NCBI GenBank assembly: GCA_016713765.1
Contig: JADJON010000003.1
Location: forward strand, 744,001 to 808,000
Direction of reading: 5' to 3'
Length of the DNA: 64,000 bases
Origin: Bacteroidota bacterium
Lineage (GTDB): Bacteria > Bacteroidota > Bacteroidia > AKYH767-A > 2013-40CM-41-45
Part shown: positions 22,446-29,318 of the stretch, one piece after another
How positions within the stretch are numbered: the first letter of the stretch is position 1
Layout of the letters: every line of letters begins with the position of its first letter
Notes under the pieces: model-generated
What the model was told of the DNA's origin: nothing
The model's input: the letters and a program-made list of their open reading frames with translations, nothing else
Database searches by the model: none
Program-made: the position numbers and the translations under genes

Positions 22446-25181
22446 TCAATGGGCGACCAGGTCGCGTGCGAAGGCACGGTTGATCAGCTCGCGCTGCTCG
22501 CGTTCGTGCGTTCGGTGCGAACCGGTAGCCGGGCTTGCACTTTCTTCCCGGGCAATGACCTTGAACGGAATATCGCGTAAGACGCGGAGGATATACGACC
22601 AGGCACCCATGTTGACCGGTTCTTCCTGTAGCCAGATCCAGTCCGTCGCATTAGCGTATTTCTTGCGCACAGCTTCGATCTGCTTGAGCGGAAGCGGATA
22701 CAACTGTTCCAAGCGCACGATCGCGACATCGTTCACCTGGTCCTTTTCTTTTTGCTCGAGCAGCTCGTAATACACTTTGCCACTGCAGAAGACGACACGA
22801 GCGACTTCGTTCGGCTTGGCCGTGGTGTCGTCCATGACCTCCTGGAAACCGCCGGTAGAAAGCTCGGCGATATCGGAAACACAACGTGGATGACGCAACA
22901 GGCTCTTCGGCGTGAAAACGATCAGCGGTTTGCGGAACGGACGATGCATCTGCCGGCGCAACAAGTGAAAGAAGTTGGCGGGAGTCGTACAATTCGCCAC
23001 CTGGATGTTGTTCTCCGCGCACAGGTTCAGGAATCGCTCGAGTCGGGCGCTGGAGTGCTCGGCGCCCTGCCCTTCATAGCCGTGCGGCAACAGCAGCGTG
23101 ATGCCGTTCATCCGGTTCCATTTATCCTCCGCGCTGCTGAGGTACTGGTCGATGATGATTTGCGCACCATTCATGAAATCGCCGAACTGCGCTTCCCAGA
23201 TCACCAGCGAAAAAGGAGACGCAAGCGCGTAGCCGTACTCAAAACCCAGCACCGCGTATTCCGATAGAAGTGAATTGTAGATATGGAATGGTGCCTGTTC
23301 TTTTCCAATGTTCGCCAACGGAACATACTGGGCCTCGGAATCTTCGACACGCACGACGGCATGTCGGTGGGAGAAAGTACCCCGCTCAACATCCTGACCA
23401 CTGAACCTCACCGGATGACCTTCTGACAACAGGGTTCCGTATGCCAACAGTTCAGCCATGGCCCAATCGAAGCGGCCTGATTCGACCATTTTTGCGCGCT
23501 CGGCAAACAAGCGCTCGGTCTTGTTGAAGAATTTATTGCCTTCCGGCAAACGTGTGATTGCAGCACCGATCGCTTTGAGTTTCCGGATATCGACTCCCGT
23601 ATCCGGTGAACGGTCAAAGTCTTTCGGTGTCGCAAGGCGTAATCCTTTCCAGGAGCCTTCGAGGTAGGGAGATACCTTCTTGTTCTTTGCCTGCTTGGCC
23701 GTATCGAGGCTCTTTTGAAGCGATGCTTTGAACGACTTTTCCATCTCCCGGGCCAGATCAGCTTCCACAGCTCCCAACGACATCAGCTTATCGTTATAGA
23801 CTTCACGCGGGTTCGGATGCGCGGCGATGGCTTTGTAGAGCAAGGGCTGGGTGAACCGGGGTTCATCGCCTTCGTTGTGGCCATACTTCCGGTAGCCAAG
23901 AATATCGATGAATACATCGCGGTGGAACTTCTGTCGGAATTCCATCGCCAGTTCAATCGTGTAGACCAGCGCCTCCACATCGTCAGCGTTGACGTGAAAT
24001 ACGGGCGACAAGGTGACCTTAGCCACATCGGTACAATAGGTACTGGAACGCGCGTCCAGGTAGTTGGTCGTGAATCCGATCTGGTTGTTGATCACCAGGT
24101 GAATCGTGCCGCCGGTGCGGTAACCGCGCAGCAGCGACATCTGGATGACTTCATAGACGACTCCCTGCGCAGCCACGGCAGCGTCGCCGTGAATGAGGAT
24201 CGGCGCGATCTGACTCTCGTGTCCGCCCGGGGTATTGTCGATCTTGGAACGCACGATACCCTGGACAACCGGATCAACCGCTTCGAGATGGGAAGGATTC
24301 GGTGCGACACTTAAGTGTACAGACTTGCCGGACGGCGTCGTCACATCGGAAGAATAGCCGAGGTGATACTTCACATCACCCGCATAGCCCTCTTCGTCGT
24401 ACTCGAGTCCTTCGAACTCCGTGAAGATCTCTTCGTACGTTTTGCCCAGGATATTCGCCAACACATTGAGGCGCCCGCGGTGGGCCATCCCGATCACAAA
24501 TTCCCGGATACCAAGATCGGCACCCGAACTGATGACCGAGTCGAGCGCCGGGATGAGCGTTTCACATCCTTCGAGTGAAAAACGCTTTTGTCCGACGAAC
24601 TTGGTATGAATGAAATTCTCAAAGGCAACTGCCTCGTTGAGTTTTTCCAGGATTCGCCGCTTCCGCTCGATGCTGAAGGCGGGGGTATTCTTCCGGCCTT
24701 CCATCCGCTGCTCCAGCCACTCGACGATCTCCGGATTCCGGATGTATTTGTATTCGGCACCAATGGAAGCGCAGTACGTCTGGTGCAGGTGCTGCACGAT
24801 ATCGCGCAGCCGGGCCTTCCCGATACCGATGAGTGAACCGGCCTGGAACTCCTGATCAAGATCCTCCTCGCCAAGTCCAAAATTGACCAGGTCAAGGGTC
24901 GGGGTATATTTCCGACGTTCCCGAACCGGGTTCGTATCCGTAAACAAGTGGCCCCGGGTCCGGTAACCATTGATCAGGTTAATGACGTTGAATTCCTTTC
25001 GCAGGTGCTTCGGCACCACGCTTCCGCCGGCATCCAGATCATAGTTGGTACGTGCGAACTCAAACCCGGAGAGAAAATTACGCCAGCCGGCATCGAGGCT
25101 ATCGGGCTGCTGGAGAAATTGCCGGTAAAGTTCCTCCGCCTGGTTGACATCCAGGTTGGAGAGGAAGGAGAATCGATCCAT
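22446..25181 (-). CDS. sucA: 2-oxoglutarate dehydrogenase E1 component
   Basis: A 911-residue thiamine-diphosphate enzyme that decarboxylates 2-oxoglutarate. The N-terminus (FLSNLDVNQAEELYRQFLQQP) is the segment used to dock on E2. Motifs: VIGMAHRGRLNVLANI, HLGYSSDVTTPSGK, LSVAPNPSHLEAVDPVVQG, IHGDAAVAAQGVVYE, NNQIGFTTNY, and near the end LLPHGYEGQGAEHSSARLERFL. Length is normal. It forms the first gene of the sucA-sucB-thpR unit. The upstream gap of about 100 bases contains a TACCTTCG element, close to the -7 consensus. Confidence 0.97.
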   Translation of the reverse strand: MDRFSFLSNLDVNQAEELYRQFLQQPDSLDAGWRNFLSGFEFARTNYDLDAGGSVVPKHLRKEFNVINLINGYRTRGHLFTDTNPVRERRKYTPTLDLVNFGLGEEDLDQEFQAGSLIGIGKARLRDIVQHLHQTYCASIGAEYKYIRNPEIVEWLEQRMEGRKNTPAFSIERKRRILEKLNEAVAFENFIHTKFVGQKRFSLEGCETLIPALDSVISSGADLGIREFVIGMAHRGRLNVLANILGKTYEEIFTEFEGLEYDEEGYAGDVKYHLGYSSDVTTPSGKSVHLSVAPNPSHLEAVDPVVQGIVRSKIDNTPGGHESQIAPILIHGDAAVAAQGVVYEVIQMSLLRGYRTGGTIHLVINNQIGFTTNYLDARSSTYCTDVAKVTLSPVFHVNADDVEALVYTIELAMEFRQKFHRDVFIDILGYRKYGHNEGDEPRFTQPLLYKAIAAHPNPREVYNDKLMSLGAVEADLAREMEKSFKASLQKSLDTAKQAKNKKVSPYLEGSWKGLRLATPKDFDRSPDTGVDIRKLKAIGAAITRLPEGNKFFNKTERLFAERAKMVESGRFDWAMAELLAYGTLLSEGHPVRFSGQDVERGTFSHRHAVVRVEDSEAQYVPLANIGKEQAPFHIYNSLLSEYAVLGFEYGYALASPFSLVIWEAQFGDFMNGAQIIIDQYLSSAEDKWNRMNGITLLLPHGYEGQGAEHSSARLERFLNLCAENNIQVANCTTPANFFHLLRRQMHRPFRKPLIVFTPKSLLRHPRCVSDIAELSTGGFQEVMDDTTAKPNEVARVVFCSGKVYYELLEQKEKDQVNDVAIVRLEQLYPLPLKQIEAVRKKYANATDWIWLQEEPVNMGAWSYILRVLRDIPFKVIAREESASPATGSHRTHEREQRELINRAFARDLVAH

Positions 25182-25286
25182 GGGAGGGGTTATTCCGGTA
25201 CACTAAACAAACGCGAAGGTACGAAGTTCCCTGCGCGCTGGTTCCGGACTGCGCCCTTTACGTGTCCCGGCCCTGCGGGTTACCGC

Positions 25287-25985
25287 TCATGAATTGCGGA
25301 TTTCATAGCGTTCATGGTCCGATCGCCCGCTCTTGCGATGACGGCGATATTGGCTGGTGAAGTAGAATATGACCGGAACACCTATCATCGTCGGCCACAA
25401 CCATTGAAGAACGGTTGGCATCCAGGAGAATCCCAGATTAACGGCTGAAAATGCGGATACCGCGGCTATGTAACCACCCATCATACCGGTTATATGATTC
25501 ACCAGCCACTGCTTTTTGTTCTCGACCGGCCGCTGGAAGAAATGAAGATCCTGCCGGGTGTAAGAAAGGCCTATTAATCCAAAGACAATGGATATGTAAC
25601 CGAACGCATCGGGCAGGAGGGTGATGCCCAGGATCAATAGGCCTACTGCAAAGAGTGCATTCAGACCGGAAATGACCCAGTCGATCAACGGTATCTCGGA
25701 CCGGCTGCGCACTTTCTTTCTATAAACTGCCCGGTAACCCGAAAAAGCCATATAGAAGCTGAAGACAGCCACCAGCGTCAGGAACCAATTCTGCTTATAT
25801 GGTGCCATGACCAGGGCAGAAGCCGCAGCTCCGGTCATACTCCAAAAAAACACCTTACCCCACTGGCGATGAGCATTGCCTCCTTTTTTTACTGCCAGCG
25901 CGACCGGGGCAACAAAGAACCCGGTGAAGCCGGTTATCACATGGACAACCAGCATTATTTTCATGAGTGTTTCCATTGTTTCCAT
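25287..25985 (-). CDS. Multi-helix membrane protein of unknown function
   Basis: A roughly 232-residue protein with about seven hydrophobic segments, beginning IMLVVHVITGFTGFFVAPVALAV and including WLVNHITGMMGGYIAAVSAFSAV. The pattern of a first helix HVxxGFxGFFVAPVAL followed by HRQWGKVFFWSM resembles the DUF2306-like four-helix membrane family. The start is uncertain; Met codons at 26012, 25985 and shortly after are all in frame. I chose 25985 (METMETLM) because the upstream residues are not conserved-looking. Monocistronic as far as I can see. Confidence 0.65.
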   Translation of the reverse strand: METMETLMKIMLVVHVITGFTGFFVAPVALAVKKGGNAHRQWGKVFFWSMTGAAASALVMAPYKQNWFLTLVAVFSFYMAFSGYRAVYRKKVRSRSEIPLIDWVISGLNALFAVGLLILGITLLPDAFGYISIVFGLIGLSYTRQDLHFFQRPVENKKQWLVNHITGMMGGYIAAVSAFSAVNLGFSWMPTVLQWLWPTMIGVPVIFYFTSQYRRHRKSGRSDHERYEIRNS

Positions 25986-26118
25986 TGGTTTGATTCGGGC
26001 ACAAGGATACACCCATACTAAGTGAAAAGATTAAAATTTGGGCCAAAATGCAAGTTTAGGGACGATTGGCAGGGCTGGAGACCGTTTGTATACCCGACTG
26101 GGATGTTTGGCAACCGGA

Positions 26119-26976
26119 TCAAGACCTCCGAAAGTAACGGTGCAATTCGGGACCTGCCTTTCTGGACACCGGTATGCCATCTTCCAGGCCTTCAAAATGT
26201 GCCCGATAACCCTGCGAGTTGCCGGTGATGCGTCGGACTGATCGGAGATTGACGAGATAAGAACGATGACACCGCACGATGGAAGTACCACTTAACTGCT
26301 GTTCCAACATCCGAAGACTTCCCCGCAGCAACTGGCGCCGCAGCTGTTTCCCTTCCCGATAACAAACCGAGGAATAATTGTCTGCGGATTCGATAAACAA
26401 CAGATCGTCCAGCTTCAGGCTCAGGCTCTCTTTCCCATTTTCCGCGGTTAACACGATTGTTTCACCAGTCGCAGGTACGGCTTGATCGTGCAGTTCCTGA
26501 TCCAAGGACTTCGCTTCAGCTTCATGGAAGCGGAGATTCCGGGTATACCGGAGAAGCGTGAACATGGAAGCCACGACCGCTCCGACCGATAAGGTGCTGA
26601 TCTGGAAGAAGAGGAATCCTTCCGGTCCGACGTGTTTGCCAAGAACCTTTGCGGTGTAAAAGGTATTCCCAAGTCCGATGCCGGTGATCAGGATGGTATA
26701 GAACAGGATGTTCTTGCCAATGGTCCATCCGGATTCCTGAAACCAGGCCGGAATCAAGATGGGAACCACCACGACCAGTAGTCCTGCTACCAGGAAGGTA
26801 ACAAGTCCGTAACCGGCTATGAACAGATCGAGCGACTCCACTTCCACCCGGTCGATACCAAAAGGCCGGAAGACCCAGAGGAATAGGAAAACGATGACGG
26901 CACTGATCGAGACGAATCGCAGTCGCTTCAGCGGGTTCTCTTCGCGCGGGTAGGGCTGGTTCAACAACCGGAACAT
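26119..26976 (-). CDS. Membrane-anchored LytTR transcriptional regulator
   Basis: A 285-residue protein with four membrane helices in the first half (VSISAVIVFLFLWVF, LFIAGYGLVTFLVAGLLVVVVPILIPAWF, ILFYTILITGIGLGNTFYTAKVL, FFQISTLSVGAVVASMFTLL). A LytTR DNA-binding domain occupies about residues 178-285 (LSLKLDDLLFIESADNYSSVCYREGKQLRRQLLRGSLRMLEQQL and RCHRSYLVNLRSVRRITG, split here for description). There is no receiver domain, so regulation would come through the membrane part. Targets unknown. A hairpin that probably terminates the upstream gene lies just before it. Confidence 0.92.
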   Translation of the reverse strand: MFRLLNQPYPREENPLKRLRFVSISAVIVFLFLWVFRPFGIDRVEVESLDLFIAGYGLVTFLVAGLLVVVVPILIPAWFQESGWTIGKNILFYTILITGIGLGNTFYTAKVLGKHVGPEGFLFFQISTLSVGAVVASMFTLLRYTRNLRFHEAEAKSLDQELHDQAVPATGETIVLTAENGKESLSLKLDDLLFIESADNYSSVCYREGKQLRRQLLRGSLRMLEQQLSGTSIVRCHRSYLVNLRSVRRITGNSQGYRAHFEGLEDGIPVSRKAGPELHRYFRRS

Positions 26977-26984
26977 CCAACGAA

Positions 26985-27018
26985 AATAGAAAGCGGAAGC
27001 AGCAATCGCTACTTCCGC
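26985..27018 (-). terminator. Intrinsic terminator of the deoxyhypusine-synthase-like gene
   Basis: On the minus strand GCGGAAG and CTTCCGC (27012-27018 and 26993-26999) form a 7-bp stem with a 12-base loop, followed by TTTCTATTTTC. It is placed between the stop at 27043 and the LytTR start at 26976. Confidence 0.5.
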
Positions 27019-27042
27019 CGCATGAAGTTAATTACACGCTGA

Positions 27043-28017
27043 TCACCAACCGAGCACCCAGGCAAAAATCAAGGGAGCAACGATGGTCGCATCACTTTCC
27101 ACGATGAACTTGGGAGTATCGATCCCCAGTTTACCCCAGGTGATCTTCTCGTTCGGGACAGCGCCTGAATAGGAACCAAAGCTGGTCGTTGAATCGCTGA
27201 TCTGACAGAAGTAGCTCCACAGGGGCACGTCGTGCCATTCCAGATCCTGGTACATCATGGGCACCACGCAAATCGGAAAATCACCGGCAATTCCGCCTCC
27301 TATCTGGAAAAAGCCGACGCCTTTGCCCGAGGAGTTCTTGCGGTACCAGTCCGACAGCCATACCATGTACTCGATGCCGCTCTTCATGGTCGACGCCTTC
27401 AGCTCGTTCTTGATCACGTACGAAGCGAAGATATTGCCCATTGTCGAGTCTTCCCATCCGGGAACTACGATCGGGATATTCTTCTGAGCGGCGGCCAGCA
27501 TCCAGGAATCACGCGGATCGATCTCATAGTATTGTTCAAGCGCGCCGGAGAGCAGCAGCTTATACATATACTCGTGCGGAAAATAACGCTCACCCTTGTC
27601 CTCGGCGCTCTTCCACACTTCGTGGATGTGCTTTTGTAAACGACGAAATGCTTCCTCTTCCGGAATGCAGGTATCGGTCACCCGGTTGAAATGGTTTTCG
27701 AGCAGGTCCCACTCATCCTGCGGCGTCAGGTCACGATAATTGGGTACACGCTTATAGGAATGATGGGCCACCAGGTTCATCAGGTCTTCTTCCAGGTTGG
27801 CCCCGGTACACGAGATGATGTCCACCTTGCCCTGTCGGATCATTTCAGCAAGTGATTTGCCTAGTTCTGCCGTCGACATGGCGCCGGCGAGTGTAACCAT
27901 CATTTTACCGCCTTCGAGCAGGTGTTTTTCATACCCCTTGGCAGCATCCACCATGGCGGCGGCATTGAAATGGAGATAGTGTTTCTCCATGAACTGGGAG
28001 ATCGGTCCGCGATTCAT
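27043..28017 (-). CDS. Deoxyhypusine synthase family protein
   Basis: A 324-residue protein from the ATG at 28017 (MNRGPISQFMEKHYLHFNAA); the frame is open further upstream but those residues look non-coding. Motifs: MMVTLAGAMSTAELGKSLAEMI (NAD site region), ISCTGANLEEDLMN, IVPGWEDSTMGN, and GAVPNEKITWGKLGID. In human deoxyhypusine synthase the WGK lysine is the covalent spermidine attachment site, and it is kept here. Eukaryotes and archaea use this enzyme on eIF5A/aIF5A, which bacteria lack. The bacterial homologues may act on polyamines or another target; I cannot say which. Confidence 0.9.
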   Translation of the reverse strand: MNRGPISQFMEKHYLHFNAAAMVDAAKGYEKHLLEGGKMMVTLAGAMSTAELGKSLAEMIRQGKVDIISCTGANLEEDLMNLVAHHSYKRVPNYRDLTPQDEWDLLENHFNRVTDTCIPEEEAFRRLQKHIHEVWKSAEDKGERYFPHEYMYKLLLSGALEQYYEIDPRDSWMLAAAQKNIPIVVPGWEDSTMGNIFASYVIKNELKASTMKSGIEYMVWLSDWYRKNSSGKGVGFFQIGGGIAGDFPICVVPMMYQDLEWHDVPLWSYFCQISDSTTSFGSYSGAVPNEKITWGKLGIDTPKFIVESDATIVAPLIFAWVLGW

Positions 28018-28063
28018 TTTTCTATTGGTAATTAGGATAGGGAACGAATGGAAAGGACAAGCA

Positions 28064-29110
28064 TCAATCGATCTGCTTGAGCAACACCAGGTAGGTCGGG
28101 AAGTGATCGGAATACCCGCCCGCATACCGGTCGAAGTCATACGTTCGCTTCGGGTAGCCTTTCCAACGGCCGTCGGTCTGCATCATCCAGGGTTTTGAGA
28201 AAATATGCCATTCCCGGTAGAACCAACCGCTTTGATGCTGGTCGAGGAAACCGTACGAAATCATGATCTGATCAAACAGATTCCAACTGTCATTATAAGC
28301 CAGCGTGCCGATGCCTTCCTTATACGGTTTGACCCAGGGATTGAACATTCCGCCCGGTTGAACCTCTGATTTTTCGCCCTTTGAGCCGATCACTTTGGCT
28401 ACACTCGGGCTCACCGGATCGTCGTTGAGGTCACCCATGACGACGATCTTTGCCTTGGGATCGATCGCTGTGATGGAATCCATCTTCTGCCTTACAATGC
28501 CAGCAGCCTTCGCCCTTCCCGGAGCACTGGCCTCTTCCCCGCCTCTGCGCGACGGCCAGTGATTCACAAAAATGTGCAGGGGTTCCCCATTGAAATTTCC
28601 CTTTACGTAAAGGATGTCTCGCGTATAACGGATGGAACCATCCGGATCATGCAGTTCGACAAAAAGCGGTTCGCTGTGTTCCGGGTTGAAATATTTCGGG
28701 TTGTACAACAATCCTACATCCACCCCGCGAAGGTCCGGTGAATCATAGTGAACGATCTTGAGGTTTCGTTCCTTAAGTTTGGGCTGACTGATCAGATCCT
28801 GCAACACCCGGTCGTTCTCGATCTCGGCACATCCCAGGATCGCCCAGCCGTCGGGCGATTTGTCTGTACCGACCTGGGACAACACTTCTGAGAGTTTTCC
28901 GAGTTTATCCTGGTAAACTTCCGATGTGTAATGCTTGTTTCCTCCCGGAAGGAATTCTTCATCGCTCTTGTTCGGATCGTCGATCGTATCGTACAGGTTC
29001 TCGAGGTTGTAAAAGGCGATGATCGACACCTTATACTGATGCGATTGTGCGCATGCGATACTCGTCCAGGAAAGGAGGATCGCGCTGATGAGGAGTTTGT
29101 TGATTTTCAT
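28064..29110 (-). CDS. Secreted endonuclease/exonuclease/phosphatase (EEP) family protein
   Basis: A 348-residue protein with a signal peptide (KINKLLISAILLSWTSIACAQ, cleavage near 21). EEP-fold motifs: FYNLENLYD (metal-binding Asn/Glu region), LGCAEIENDRVL, FVNHWPSRRGGE, and MGDLNDDPVSP. The enzyme would hydrolyse phosphodiester or phosphoester bonds outside the cytoplasm. It is transcribed divergently from a TonB receptor and DUF5689 lipoprotein pair, and such nuclease genes commonly accompany DUF5689 genes in Bacteroidota. I infer a shared role in using extracellular DNA or organic phosphate. Confidence 0.9.
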   Translation of the reverse strand: MKINKLLISAILLSWTSIACAQSHQYKVSIIAFYNLENLYDTIDDPNKSDEEFLPGGNKHYTSEVYQDKLGKLSEVLSQVGTDKSPDGWAILGCAEIENDRVLQDLISQPKLKERNLKIVHYDSPDLRGVDVGLLYNPKYFNPEHSEPLFVELHDPDGSIRYTRDILYVKGNFNGEPLHIFVNHWPSRRGGEEASAPGRAKAAGIVRQKMDSITAIDPKAKIVVMGDLNDDPVSPSVAKVIGSKGEKSEVQPGGMFNPWVKPYKEGIGTLAYNDSWNLFDQIMISYGFLDQHQSGWFYREWHIFSKPWMMQTDGRWKGYPKRTYDFDRYAGGYSDHFPTYLVLLKQID

Positions 29111-29124
29111 CTTTTAAGGGCCGG

Positions 29125-29132
29125 CAAACTTA
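29125..29132 (-). promoter_or_regulatory. -7 promoter element of the EEP nuclease gene
   Basis: TAAGTTTG on the minus strand, a perfect TAnnTTTG match, 14 bases before the ATG. A TTTA lies 23 bases further upstream as a weak -33 candidate. Confidence 0.55.
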
Positions 29133-29206
29133 CAAAAACCAAACCGCGGTTCCGTTAAACTAAGCTGAAGATTAAAATTGGCCGGTTTAACCTTGAAAAC
29201 GCCATT

Positions 29207-29228
29207 ATTCTTGTAAATAATCAAGAAT
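29207..29228. promoter_or_regulatory. Palindromic operator candidate in the divergent nuclease/receptor region
   Basis: ATTCTTG and CAAGAAT form a perfect 7-bp inverted repeat around an 8-base A+T-rich centre (TAAATAAT). It sits 11 bases upstream of the TTTG box of the receptor promoter and about 75 bases from the nuclease promoter, a suitable place for a dimeric regulator acting on both. No tract of T follows, so it is not a terminator. Confidence 0.4.
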
Positions 29229-29239
29229 TAACCTAACCA

Positions 29240-29272
29240 TTTGAACCCTCGCGGCTTAATTCGTTAGCTTTG
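29240..29272 (+). promoter_or_regulatory. Bacteroidota promoter of the TonB receptor/DUF5689 unit
   Basis: TTTG at 29240-29243, a 21-base spacer and TAGCTTTG at 29265-29272 give a full match to the Bacteroidota -33/-7 pattern. It leaves a leader of roughly 40 bases before the ATG at 29319. Confidence 0.65.
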
Positions 29273-29318
29273 CCGCCCCTCCGCCGGAGATTCCGGTAAA
29301 AGGCTATAATCAAACCCT

